Source of the DNA: Thuidium tamariscinum | Taxonomy: Eukaryota > Streptophyta > Bryopsida > Hypnales > Thuidiaceae | Assembly: GCA_947034885.2 (NCBI GenBank) | Contig: OX344749.2 | Span: 19,421,501-19,485,500 of the forward strand | DNA: 64,000 nucleotides | Reading direction: 5' to 3' | Program-made: the position numbers and the translations under genes | In this document: one piece after another, positions 26,098-38,669 of the stretch | Numbering within the stretch: the first letter of the stretch is position 1 | Layout: each line of letters opens with the position of its first letter | Notes under the pieces: model-generated | Database searches by the model: none | The model's input: the letters and a program-made list of their open reading frames with translations, nothing else | Told to the model about the DNA's origin: nothing

Positions 26098-28269
26098 ATT
26101 CATTTCATTGGTTGGACTAATATCCAAAAAAGATAATTTTCATTGTTCAAATTAATATCAAGATTTAGAACCTAAAAGATGCCAAATTCAATGCATGGTG
26201 ATCTACAAACCAAACATCTTCTTATATAGAAATGTCAATTACACAATAATGATGTAATACTCAATAGCAACAAGGGTGGGGGATTAATATATCACTGACC
26301 TTGATATATTTCAACTTGTTAGACCTAGTCCCTCAAAATTCCAACCAGATTGTAATAAAGGCAATTTTCTATTACCATTCTTCCAAACCCTAATGTTTAA
26401 CACTACTTTCAAATATATGTTCAAACACCTTCCATAAAAACTTGTATTTTTCTATCATAAAGGTGCTCACAGCCAACACAATGTCATCCAAAAGCAAATA
26501 ATCAAGTTTCGTGGCATTATAGGATATCTCTATTGTACATCTTTTCTTGAGATCTTTCTTTCTGCCATGTTAAATCTTGAATTTTGGCTCCAAACTTGTG
26601 GCAAATTTTTCATTTTCCCCATATTTATTAAAAATTAACAATGAAACAATCACTATTGCAATACCATTTTCTCACTCATTTTGACCCTAAAAATAAAGTC
26701 AAGGCTTGTTTTTGTGCATATAAAACTTAGTTATCTTGATGATGAGCGTAGGCTATTAATTTTCTAAAATGTTATGTGTCCAAAAGAGCTAGTCAAAGTC
26801 CAATTTTAGTTACATCCAAACATGAATACCCTTGAAGTAACCTTCACTTTTTTGTTTAATCTTGTAGCCTATGAATTGGATGGAAACCAAACTTTGTAGA
26901 GATAATAAGGACTTGGTGCTCACTTGACCATGCCAGATTGTTTATAAAGCAACATTCTTAGCATTTCCACATCCTAGGAACTCACAAGTTTTTGAAGACT
27001 TCAAATCTTCCCTAATAGTATCATTTTTTGAAGATATTTCCAATATCGCACAATTCCTCTATGGTTGCATTCATGCATATGCATTACAAATACAAATTGT
27101 CAATGTGACCTTAAACTTTGCCTTAACTTACTATATATGCATTTGCATTATGTTCTTTCAACAACTCTCACCTATTGTATCAAACTCTTTGAGCAAACCA
27201 TCAAATTCATCAAACTCACCTTTTATTGCAATAGATTTTCACCAAAAATTTATGAACCAAAAATTACTAAAATACCAAAATTTAATCCAAAATACTAAAA
27301 TGCTTGGATAGAACACCCAATACCTACTCATTCACAATAGGTACTTGAGGTGCAACACATATTCCACTACTACAACAAATATAAGGTACTTTCAACATCC
27401 TTAGAACAACTATAAATGATACACTTAATAATATGAATAATATAGCAATAAGATACTCCACCTATATCCTCTTATACAAAAAAGAAATTGAAAGTAATCA
27501 ACTTCTACCAAAAAATATATAATCCTCTATTGAAAAAATGACAAAACTAGATATACCACACTCATGAGACAATACAAATCCTAAACTACATCTATACCTT
27601 ACATTAGGTAGGTAGGTTGTTTGTTTTGTTTGTTTATTTGTTGCAATGGGATCTTTAAGTTAAGGCTTTCTATCTCTAACTTGTATTTTTTTAGTGTTAA
27701 AAAGTTCTTTGCAAGGTAGGGTGCAATTTTTTTTTGGTAGCATTATAAAGGACTATTTTATTTTTGGTTTTAGAAAATTAAATAAAAAATTACTTTTACT
27801 TTCATCAAATTTGGCATTTAGACCTACAATATGAAAGCCATAGAATTTCAAAAACTTCATGAATTAAAAAATTAGAAAAAATAATTTTATTTCTATTTTG
27901 TTATATTGTGGCAACAACTCAAGGCACACTAGTAAACATTATGCATCATAATACTTGAAAATATACCTTCTGTCTAGGAAAAAAATATACCCCACATGGT
28001 TATTATATCCAAATATATGAAAGTGAACATTATAATCTATACATTGTGTACTTCAATAATAGACATCATTCCCCGTATCATCCCTACCAATCTTGAAATT
28101 TACTAGTCAAAGAAAAAATGATCTACATTAAAAACTAATCTTGAAACCATTGCTTTATGCACTGTGTATCTAAATGCCCTACTAAGTCCAAAGTAACATG
28201 CAAATAACCATCCCCTTGCATCTTCAAAAATCCCACTTCAATCTTAGTCATCCATATGAGACTTTACAT
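26098..28269. other. AT-rich gene-free interval
   Basis: No gene seen. Near 27605 a single unit related to the tandem array at 38670-39330 begins with a GTTT-rich run. Confidence 0.5.
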
Positions 28270-28525
28270 ATATCCACATCTCTATCACACCCATCTCCAT
28301 CATTGATACCTTATAGAACTACACCACAAAATTCTCCCATCTCCATCATTGATACCTTATACACTACAAGAAAATGGGGGTATAAATGACTTGTCCACAA
28401 TGACTTCACCAACAACAATGAATGCAAAATAGTCATTTTGTAGTCATTTTGCAGTCATTGTGGACAAGTCATTTATACCCCCATTTTCTTGTAGTGATAG
28501 AACTACACCACAAAATTCTCCAATC
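28270..28525. repeat. Short tandem duplication interrupted by the CACTA element
   Basis: A unit containing CCATCTCCATCATTGATACC and AACTACACCACAAAATTCTC occurs twice before the CACTA insertion, and its tail resumes right after it. The insertion therefore postdates the duplication. Confidence 0.6.
28362..28496. mobile_element. CACTA-type miniature element forming a near-perfect hairpin (135 bp)
   Basis: Both ends carry CACTACAAGAAAATGGGGGT in inverted orientation, and the arms match for about 44 bases with a short loop. ATA flanks both sides (28359-28361 and 28497-28499), the 3-bp duplication expected of CACTA elements. CACTACAAGAAA is the classic CACTA terminus of plants. Confidence 0.85.
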
Positions 28526-31218
28526 TGACTTGTGCTGCAAAAGACACATTATTAAAAACTATAGAATCTGAAACACATACAAAATTCTTCTAAATCCCTA
28601 CCCTCTACCATATGTCATGCTATGCCATTCATCTTCACACTCCACTAACACAACAAATAGAAAGTGCTCGTGTATAAGATCATATTTTTTAAATCTATAA
28701 GAAGACAAATAAAACAATAGAGTCCTTTAAAACAATGTTTCCTAAATACATCTTGGATCACTACATCACTACCTACATACAAAGTACATGTCTATAATTC
28801 ACATTACAACCCAAAAGGCTAATATGAAACTAGAAGGCTATCACAAAAACCCAATCAAATACATCTAGCCAAAACACCTCAATAGATGCATCTTAGATAT
28901 GAACAAAGACCACAATTGATTTTTTGACACATATGCTATATTATTAATATATTATTAACCTATTAAGGTAGTAGTAAAAAAAATACTACAATTATTGAAC
29001 ATGATAGCTCATCTGTATAATACATGATAAAGATAGGTGGAATACAAGCCATATAACACTAGCTACTGTAATACTAACACGGCAGCCACGACTTCATTGA
29101 TTTATCCTATATACAAATTGCTATCTTTGCACACCCAACACTAAATACAAACCATTGTAACAAACTTATACAATTCTGTATACAATAAAAAAAACCACAC
29201 CACCACATCTATAATATATCAAACACACACCTTGAATATTAACAATAAATTTAGAATTTTGGATAATCTTTTATTTAATCCTTGAACAACGGATTGGTGA
29301 CCATAGAAATCATGCGTTTTGATAATGTGTGACCTCATCTACTTTGAATAAGCCAAATATAATCATTAGAAGTCAAAATATTGTAGAACATCTCTCCTTT
29401 CCACCTCCAATACCAAGGATGAATAGTTGCACTTCTATTCTACGAGGGAAGATTCTTTGTGCCTCAACATTTTAGGGTTAAGATCACATAGAATCTACCT
29501 TTCAAGAAGGTACATAGTCTTGGAGTACACTCACCATGATTCTTGAAATGTGATGCTATGAACAAGCTCTTTATTTATTTTTCCAATCTTGAGGGAAGAA
29601 TTGGAGTTTCTTCTCCCTTGCAAAATGGCAGCAGATAGCAGCAAGGATTGTGTGGCTTGAATCTTGCAAAATGGCAGAAGAGAGAGCAAAGGTTCGTAAG
29701 GCTTGAATCCGTGGTCATGTCCTTTCTGGGTTAAAGAAACTGAAACTTGGACGAAGTCCACCTGCTTTGGTGTGCTGGCTACTCTACAGTGGCGGGTCAA
29801 CAGTAACAACACGCGTCGCAGTACACGGTCCCCACAGGCTGCTCGAATCGAAGAGGCTGATAACTTATAACGATAAATTTCAACTTTGGGCCCCACACAG
29901 CATTCGTCTAGAGCTCTGCGGCTGTCCAATACAATTCTTTCATCATTTCCCAATAAAATAACAACTATTTGCACAATTATTTGTACGGTTGGACGGATAA
30001 AAATGCGTTTTTGAGACACAAGATAGTGAATGGTATATATTTGTTATGCGCCCATTTGAAATTTAAAACAACCTTTTGTCAGTAGTCTATTCCTGAGTTC
30101 TCCCCTTCGTTGCAGCATCCTACAGGTGCCGTTATCACACACAATGTCGTCTCAAGAGGTTCACATCATGCTTTGGAAGGACACTGAATCCACCATTCTA
30201 AGTGGGCCCAGCAGGGTGGGTTTTCCTCAGTCGGGGAGTATGATTAAGCATTGTCGATGGTCGAATAAAATAAATTTCCTGCCAAAGAGTATAATCCATT
30301 TCCCCATGCACTCATGACTTGGCCAAAGCTTTCTAGAGAGGAATTTCCAGGTTATTCAGACATTATTCAGGTGCTCCACTGCGCGCATCGTATTGCAAAC
30401 ATTCTTACCAGGAAGGCAGCAATGCAATAAACCATGAACTAAGTTAGCCAACGATGACCGGCTCAGTACAGTACCTCAAAAGACTCACAAATTGTATAAT
30501 CACAACGAGACAAACTCCAATTTACAGATATAAATGTGTGATCATGAAGAACACCTTATTCCCAATCATCCAGTGGTAATAGGATAGTGTTAAAAAAGAA
30601 TATCACGATTTCTTTGAGTTTCAGCGTCATGATAAAAAAACTGCAAATTGCACTAAAATAGAATGTCTACAAATACTCCGATGCATAAAAATGAAATCTT
30701 TACAAGATATGCATTATAGTAGTAAAATAAATACAGAAAACCCGCAAGTCCGGAATGCATTTAACCAAACATGTTCAGAAGAGCAACCACCAACAAAAAC
30801 AGGAACTGGTGAACCGTACAACCAGGACACAGACCATCCCGCTGCCAAACTTATCATATAATACCGAACATAAGTGTTTGAAGGCATCCTTCTTTTCAAT
30901 ATTGGATTTCTTAGAATTTCACATCCTATCCAAAAACACTATGGACAGCTCGTCTCGACGCATTTCACAAACTACCGGAGACGCAAAATAAACAACGGCC
31001 AGCTCGCAACTGCACATCGTCTCGCAATGGACCCACCTTCAAACGAATGTGGCACTTCGTGGATTTTTCTCCACACCAAACCCTTCAGTCCTTCACTGCG
31101 TCCATACAAACACACCCAACATTTGCCACCGTCATTCGAACTCAAAACTGAAATAATTCATACCTGAACACGTCCCCGTGCCTGCAAACAAGCACCACTG
31201 CGTGTATACCCAGAAAAT
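28526..31218. other. AT-rich interval, then 3' flank of the 14-3-3 gene
   Basis: 28526-29500 is AT-rich without features. 29500-30350 has mixed composition with a small duplication around CTTGCAAAATGGCAG (near 29618 and 29666). The part adjoining 31218 is probably the 14-3-3 3' untranslated region; its end was not determined. Confidence 0.4.
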
Positions 31219-33627
31219 TCAAGTCTTGGATTTAAATCGGCGTACCTCTGCCTCCTCAGACCTCATCTCGTCACCCTTTGGCTGGTCGTCACCTGCAAGA
31301 CACAACACATCAAGTCAGCACCCCAATCACAAAAGAAACCATCGACAATGATCGCCCTAGCTCTCTGCACTTGAAAACCTAGTGCGGCAGACAAAAGACA
31401 CTCCCAGCCTGCACATTCCACATACCTCCATCCTCCTGGAGATCCGATGTCCAGAGAGTGAGGTTGTCTCTCAGCAGCTGCATAATCAGTGTGCTGTCCT
31501 TGTAAGACTCCTCGCTCAACGTGTCGAGCTCGGCAATAGCTTCGTCAAATGCTTGTTTCGCCAAGTGGCAAGCCCTGAAATCCAATATACATGAAGCGTC
31601 AACCACCATGCACAGGGATCCAAACCATATCCCACACTGAGCTGCCCGTACTCCAATTGAGGCAAAGAGCATGTTCTCACAACGCCGTATACGATCAGAT
31701 TCTTACCGCTCGGGGGAATTCAAAATCTCATAATAAAACACTGAGAAATTCAACGCCAGTCCAAGCCGGATCGGGTGTGTGGGCGCCAGGTCCGTTACTG
31801 CCGTGTTTGAAGCAGCCTGAACACATCAACTCATCGTGATTAATTCCCAAAATACCCCAACAGTACCGAATCCGACCAGTCAAGGTCAACGACGCATTCG
31901 CACAGCCCTAAATACATTCCAATGCAGTCGTCACACATGCACCAATAGGACCACGTACTGATAATCGTTCAACTAACCAAACCCAGTAAACGCACGCTAA
32001 TTGTACATTCAGCAATTCCAGTCAATCGAACACACCTGGTAAGCCTTCAAAGATTGGTCTGCGGCTTCTTTCCTTTCGTTTCCGGTCTTGAACTCCGCCA
32101 AGTACCGGTAGTAATCACCCTTCCTGTGTCCACAACACACGCTTCAGACAACAACTCAAAGCAAAGCACATGCTGCTGGGCAACCAAAAGGACATTAGGA
32201 AAAGACACCAAGGCGTCTCTGGTGAAGACCCACCCAAATCGAAGTGCGACTCATCTACCGATGTTACACAACAAGCCGTCCAAAACGAATACCTGTACAC
32301 GGATTGAAGTCCTCGTACGTGCAAGTGCATACGAAACATACGGCACCCGAACTGGGCTACTCAATGACGCCGGTACACAATTCAAGGATACAAGTACAAT
32401 ACCAAATCCAACATAAGCATTCCATCATGAGCAGAATCCCAGGACATGGCGTACATCTTATAATAAAAGACCGTCGATTCGCCCGTGCTTGATGATGGAA
32501 TCAAGTGCTCATCGATGATAGTCAGAATGTCGTGGCAGATCTTTGACAACTCTTCCTCCACCTTATGCCTGTAGTCTTTGATGCGCTTCACGTTCTGATC
32601 ATTACCCTTGCTCTCCTCCTTCTGCTCTATGGAGGACATGATCCGCCATGACGCCCTCCGAGCCCCGATCACATTCTTGTAACCGACGGACAGGAGATTT
32701 CGCTCCTCTACTGTAAGCTCCACGTCGAGCTTCGCCACTTTCTTCATCGACTCCACCATCTCTGCGACAGGCAACACACCTTCGGTAACCCATTCACAGA
32801 TAAACCTGCTCTCAAACCCGACGCTACATATTCCTCGACGACGGAAAAATCTTCCAAACCGTACACTCACTAGAGGGAAATAACTGCAAAGCTAGGTTAT
32901 AACCGTTCCTAACAAAACATTCATGCCCGAAGAAGAAAACCTCAATTCCGTTCTCACAACTCAACAAATCTCGAGCACTAAATTATTCTCTTTGAAAAAG
33001 GCAATAAACCAAGCACAAACACCACCTCCAAATATCTTCCTCCTAAAAGCGAGCAAAATCAAGAACCACAACCAGTTACCTCAGTTCGTACTTAAAAAAC
33101 ACCATTTTAACACTTCAAACGAAACATACACCATGTCGACACGAAGAGACGTACACCACACCACCATAACTCACACTTCTTCACCATCCTAATAACTATC
33201 CAACAAATATGACTATCAGGACTTAGGAAACCCCAATGGTAGAAGCCAATCGCAAAAACGTAGAGACATGCTTAAAACATGAACACAAGCTTTCGAGCAA
33301 AGGACGACACGGCAAGGCGACAACATTCCCAAACAAGGAACATAACGGCACATTTCCGGGCTCGAAACCATAACTGACATCCAAGCACAGCATCATTTCA
33401 TCACATAACATCGCATCACATCACACCAATCCATCAGCAACCGTCACCGAACACGAACAAAGGTCCAACAATTCTTAAGGTTCACCAAGGAAAGAAAGCC
33501 CCCACTCGCGAACGCAGAAACAAACACGAACACCGACACACACAAACCACACACCATCGTAACGCTCCGCCTGCTCGGCGAGCTTGGCCATGTACACATA
33601 GCTCTCGCGCTCCTTCTCCGTACTCAT
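31219..33627 (-). CDS. 14-3-3 protein, 6 coding exons
   Basis: Coding exons on the minus strand, in transcript order, are 33627-33555, 32761-32455, 32123-32036, 31816-31707, 31574-31426 and 31292-31219. All junctions are GT-AG and the frame joins to 266 residues. The N-terminus [19 protein letters not shown], signature 1 ([10 protein letters not shown], residues 45-54) and signature 2 (beginning [15 protein letters not shown]) identify the family. The phosphopeptide-binding residues are present as Lys53, Arg60, Arg133 and Tyr134. These dimeric adaptors bind phosphorylated Ser/Thr motifs in cytosolic and nuclear clients such as H+-ATPases, metabolic enzymes and transcription factors. The last coding exon reads through an acidic stretch into VRRFKSKT and a stop at 31219. 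A possible donor at 31245 (GAG then gtacgc) would replace this basic tail with a short one, so the last few residues are uncertain. The gene body is complete and undamaged. Confidence 0.96.
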
Positions 33628-34260
33628 GTTGACTGCGCGGGGTCGACGACACGCACACAACGATGGCAAGGCAAAGCAAAAGCGGCTGCAGCGACGACAG
33701 CGAGAGAACTGCAAGGGTAAGCGAAGGCTGGCTGGCTGCAAGGATGGGGCAGAGGCTGAAGAAGAAGATGATGGAGAAGAAGGCCCGAGACGCCTGCACA
33801 AGCGTTCTTAAGCTTAGACCTAGCCTTAGGCCTAAGCAGGCAACGAACAGAAAACAGGCGCGCTATCCGTTCGTCCGATCCTTCGCCTTTGCCGTGAGTG
33901 ACGAACGGTTTCGGAGTGACACTCCTGGGTCCGTTCGTTCGCTCTTTCGGTTTGGTTCGTTTACGACGAACGAAACCTGAACTGGGGTCAGTGGGGTGGC
34001 GGGTTTCAGTTGTTCGCCAGTTCTGTTCGGTCGGGTAACGATCTCGTTGGGTAGGTCGCCGTGACTGATTCCAGGCTGGGTCCACGTGGCCCTGCCGGCA
34101 CACCGCCTGTTGACACTGTCCAGACGCTTTCAAACCAGTCAGTCTTAAAGAATGCTAGAAAATGTGTACGGGGAGAGAATTCCTCGGGACGGGCTTCCAC
34201 CGTTATGCATCCCAGAAACTCTCGGGTTTTCAATTGAGAACTTACAAGTGAGATGAGAGT
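33628..34260 (-). promoter_or_regulatory. Probable 5' leader and core promoter of the 14-3-3 gene
   Basis: This is a GC-richer block immediately upstream of the 14-3-3 ATG, ending where AT-rich repeats begin near 34.26 kb. Open frames on both strands here (for example 34133-33624) overlap each other and look like compositional artefacts. No clear TATA box was identified. Confidence 0.35.
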
Positions 34261-34269
34261 GTCGTTGCC

Positions 34270-35190
34270 GCAACCAAAACCAAAGTAAAAGTAATTTTCT
34301 AATTTTTTAATCCATCAAAACTTTCAGAAGATCTCAACGTGACAAACAAACAAAACTAAATAAACTAAACAAACTAATATAACATTCAGTAGCACTGAGC
34401 AAACTTGCCTTCTTGTGGATGGAATGGTGCGAAATATTTCACATCATTTCATCCAAAGGATGATATGGTGCGGAATATTCCGCACCATATCAATAACTAC
34501 TAATTTCAGAGTTCAAGGTTGGGTAGTCCCTTACTTGTTTAGTTGCTTATAATTGACTTAGCATTTAACAAAGTAAATCAAGTTGATCTAGTGGCCTGCT
34601 ACCATGGTAAAATAACTTGTGCTGATAGATTGTGCTCCCAAGGCAAGCTGACATGCATCATTTCAAGTAAGTTACTATAAACTAATTCCTACCTTCTTTC
34701 CTTTCGGACTACAAGGATGAACTCTATTTAGTTGGGGCTTCGAAGAGGAAAGGCAGCCCTTACTCAGGCTACTGAATGTTAAGAAACAAATAGCTTCCTC
34801 TAGTGTCAGTGTCCTATGTTGTTGCCATAGTCAAAAAACAAAGTAAAAGTAATTTTCTAATTTTTTAATCCATTAAAACCTTGAAATTCAACAACTTTTT
34901 CATTATAGGTTCAAATGCCACAAAATCAAGCCCGTGCATCCTTCCTCATCAAGGGCTTTCCAATGGTATCAAGAATGCAAAAAACATATAAGTAAAAAGT
35001 AATCTTCTAATTTTTTAGAACCAAAAATAACTCGAAAATCCATATCTTTCTCATTGTGCATTGGATGGCCACGAAACAAAACCCGTACACCCTTCCTCAC
35101 CAAGAGCTTTCCAATGGTACCAAACATGCAACTAGGAGACGCACGGACTCAGCGTGACAATCAGAACAAAACAAAACAAACAACCTATCT
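34270..35190. repeat. Direct-repeat region (about 36-145 bp units)
   Basis: AAAGTAAAAGTAATTTTCTA followed by a poly-T and AATCCAT occurs near 34283 and 34841, and a variant near 34998. Around the last two, CCTTCCTCATCAAGGGCTTT-like sequence also repeats. The inverse of this unit occurs in the array at 38670-39330. Confidence 0.55.
34417..34492. repeat. Two adjacent palindromes upstream of the 14-3-3 gene
   Basis: 34461-34492 is a perfect 32-bp palindrome centred on GGTGCGGAATATTCCGCACC. Just before it, 34417-34454 is a 38-bp near-palindrome centred on GTGCGAAATATTTCAC, with three mismatched pairs that would all be G-U pairs in RNA. The two are related in sequence. Confidence 0.85.
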
Positions 35191-35579
35191 TAAGGTATAA
35201 ATACTTAAAAGTACATATACTTATTAAGCTTAGTTTAATTGACAGCTTTAGATTCATATTACTAACTTAATTTTGATTAGTTCACAGCAAAATAATGATA
35301 TTCATGTTACTAGAGCATTGCCACGGCAAGGAAATCATAGGCAGGGAGACAGCACACCATTGGCATTATCAAGGCCAGTGTTGAAGACAAAAACTCAAAT
35401 GAATCCATGCCTCATGATAAATTTGCTTGAGCCTTGCAAAGCTGTTTCTCTTTTTCAGGGAAAGCCATGTCAAATGATGCCCAAGTCTTCATACAACCCG
35501 AAAACTCACGACCTTGCTTTTGGAAATAGGATAATACTGGTTGACTTTGTCTTCAACCCCTAGAGTTCTGGGATGCTTA

Positions 35580-36003
35580 GAGCATCCCCATGGATGCACT
35601 TTGAAGTAACACTGTAAACATTTTGGACCACTCATCTTCCTTGGGAGAGGAAGATTAGTGGTCCAGGGTTGTTGTTTTCATTTCTTGTGAAGTGTCAAAG
35701 TGGCGATATTTCATTTTATTGTGTAGTTCCAAATCTCAACATTCATCCATATATTGGATAGAAAATATCATATTAGCACATAATACATATCTATCATTCT
35801 ATTTTCATCTATTATTTGGTGATTTCATTCACTATTTTTTTTAAAATGGAAGTTTATTGGCAATTTCATCCAAAATTTTACTATAGGCTTGGTGCCAAGC
35901 CAAAAAATTTGGTGCAATTTTGCACCAAATCGCCAGAAAAAACCCCCTGTAGTGGTCCAAAATGTTTATAGTGTTGTTTCAAAGTACACCCATGGGGATG
36001 CTA
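35580..36003. mobile_element. PIF/Harbinger-type element, copy 3 (424 bp), with long inverted arms
   Basis: The left end GAGCATCCCCATG and the inverse of the right end agree over roughly 60 bases, including CATTTTGGACCACT in both arms. The element is flanked by TTA at 35577-35579 and 36004-36006. The long arms make it a hairpin-type MITE, a different subfamily from the copies at 120 and 2473. Confidence 0.78.
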
Positions 36004-36042
36004 TTAGAAGCCCAAATAAGCTTGAAAATTCTCTTTGGTTAA

Positions 36043-36113
36043 CCCCAGAGGACCAAAGTTTCAAAGGTTCAATGTTGTAGAAGCCATGTGGTGGCATTGT
36101 GGTCTTTTAAGGG
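36043..36113. mobile_element. Miniature TTAA-flanked element (71 bp)
   Basis: TTAA stands at 36039-36042 and 36114-36117. The left end is CCCCAGAGGACCAAAG and the right end GTGGTCTTTTAAGGG. Only the termini of the family remain. It starts 40 bases after the PIF-type element at 35580-36003. Confidence 0.6.
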
Positions 36114-36834
36114 TTAACACAAGGCTGAAATTTTCATCATTTCACAATTTATTGTGGATTCAACTACACGAGATCTTTTAAACTTGTTTGGGTACATCTT
36201 CTCCAAATTTTAGACTGCCCCCATCCATGCTATTGCAAGATTATAATGCCTAAAATTCAAAAGTAGGTATTTTTAGCCCTTCTTATAGGTGAAGCTTTGC
36301 CTTTTAGTGTTTTTAGGAGAAAAAAAAGTTTGCCCTATTAATTCTACGATTTATTTCACATATTGGAATTTTGATTCAAAACACTTAAAACTTTGTATTA
36401 TAGAGATAATCTCATATTCATCTACAAATAAATTACCAAGTCAAAGATTGTATAAGATGGTAAAAACCTAAATCACTCATAATTTCTAGAGTGAAATTAA
36501 GATTTGTGAATCCTATGGTAAAAATGTTCTAATAACCAACATATATTCAATATTTATTTATTTATTTAAAAATTCTTGTAATTGAGTTCAAAAAATTGAC
36601 TAGCAAAATAAATCTATGTTTTTTTTCATCATTGTTTATAGATAGTTGCTATTATGTGAGCTTAGAATCATGAGTTTGAGAACTTAGCTCGGAACATAGA
36701 GGGCTATACACCTATGTTATAAGTGTTTATAATATAAAAACCATCCATCATTATAGTGGAACTATGTTATAGATACTTGTATTATGAGTGTTTGTGAAAT
36801 GAGTACCTTCAATGGCTATCAAATATCTACTTAT

Positions 36835-37580
36835 GGGTGATTGCAAGAAAGGGCTGTACTATTTGGCGTCACAATCCAAGTGACTTTCATGCCATTGGTT
36901 GTAACTTTTGGGGAATTAAGCCAATGTACTTGAAATTTTTATTGAAGATGGCCAACTTGATAGTAAAGAAATTCATTATTTTTGCAAAAATTTCCAAAAA
37001 ACATTTTCTAATTAAATTTTAATTTACCTAATTTGTCACACTTTGCAATTTAGGGGTTTTTAGTACTGTGGAGTATCCAAAATTAATGACGTAGACTTGA
37101 AATTTGTATGGTCTATTTATACACTAAAGATTTATAAGTTGACCAAAAATATTTTTAAAAAACATTATTGTATGTCCTCTACATTGATGCAAATAGGGGC
37201 CCCTTGCGCATAGAATTCTGAACATCAAAAATGGTTTCAAAATAATTCTTTTGAAGAAATGTAATCACCATTTAGTCCTTCTCAAATTTCCAATTTTTAA
37301 TTTTTCTTAAAATGTCTTTTTCCTATTTTTTATAAATTATTACAGAAAAAAATGTAAAAGTGCTCATTTTCATGATATTTTGCACCTGTCTAGTTCACCT
37401 ACTTAGAAAATTTTCCTTCACTTTTCCTTCATAGGGTACCTTCTTCTTTAAGAAATATACATTGAGCATATTTTTCATTTTTTTTAAAAATTGTTTTTCT
37501 ATTTTTAAAGTACTCCCGAAAAAAAATGAGTACTATTCCAAAACGAGACAAAAAATGGGAGGCCTTTCTTGCAATCACCC
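36835..37580. mobile_element. TIR element with ends GGGTGATTGCAAGAAA (746 bp)
   Basis: The left end GGGTGATTGCAAGAAAGG and right end CCTTTCTTGCAATCACCC are exact inverses. TTAT lies on both sides (36831-36834 and 37581-37584). AT-rich, non-coding interior. Superfamily unassigned. Confidence 0.7.
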
Positions 37581-38005
37581 TTATACACATGTTCAAGGCC
37601 TACATGTTTGAATTTTCACTTTTAGATACTAGCATCATTGATCGCCTATAAAACTAAAGTTCTCATTACTTTCATTTCATCAGTCAAAATAGGATGGTAT
37701 TATTTTTGGGGAAGGTATCAATCAACCTAATAAAATAAAAAATTTCAATTTTTAATAAGTGTATATTTTGAGTTGCCTACTTTAACATTGAATTTAGATG
37801 TCTTCTTCCATTGCCTTATGGAAAATGGAAAATGGCAGTAACTACCACTTTTGAGTACATTGTGAATTAAAAGTCTATAGTATAGGGAAACATTTGATAT
37901 TGTCTTCTTATTTACTATAAGATCTATAATAAAAGTATCAAATGTATTATGTATCATTTTCAATTACAATTATTCATAAATAAAAAATGAATTATGAAAT
38001 CTTAA

Positions 38006-38245
38006 CCCCTAAACGTCACAAGACAAACACTAGAAGTGAGGAGCTTTTCTAGGAAAATTGGAATAGTTTGAAATTGCTTTGTTTACTAAGGACTTCACCA
38101 TTAAATTTTGGAGTCAGCTACTTGATAAATGTGAATGTGAAATTTAAAAGAAAATCCACAGTGTGGATATTGACATTATAATATTTGATCAACAAGTTAT
38201 TTAGATTTTCAACATCCAAAAAACAAGTGTTGTGATGTTCAGGGG
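38006..38245. mobile_element. TTAA-flanked MITE (240 bp)
   Basis: TTAA stands at 38002-38005 and 38246-38249. The inverted ends CCCCTAAACGTCACAAGACA and the complement of the right end (CCCCTGAACATCACAACAC) agree over about 25 bases. Non-coding. Confidence 0.72.
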
Positions 38246-38669
38246 TTAAGCAAACTATGGTGAAGTGAGGTTACATAAGCCCGGTGTACTTATGACAAAA
38301 GTTGGAGTCATAGGGATGAAGTAGTTGTAGTTGAATTATATAAAAACCATGAAGGTCTTTTTGAATTTTGAAAGCCCTCCTTATATTTTCTACAATCTTA
38401 TTATCTATGCCTTCACCTTTGAGCATCTAACCTATATTCACCAAAATTCAAACCCTACCGAACTCATTGCAATCAAATTGTTATCCAAACTAAGATTTAT
38501 TAAAATTGACCATATTGATTGATAGAAGAAACAAGGTTGAAGCCATAGGTGAAAAGACAAATGATTTGACTGTATTCTTGAGAAGATTTTAATAGGCAAA
38601 TAGGCAAATTTATCAATTCCAAGCAACAATCACTAAGGCACTCAAGGATTAAATTAGGCTAATAGTATT

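Noticed and set aside
29531..30019. 162-codon frame on the minus strand
   Set aside because: It has no ATG near its left limit, no recognisable domain, and contains a small DNA duplication; no supporting splice partner was seen.
33624..34133. 169-codon frame on the minus strand upstream of the 14-3-3 start
   Set aside because: It covers the GC-rich leader in a different frame from the real start and overlaps other equally long frames on both strands.
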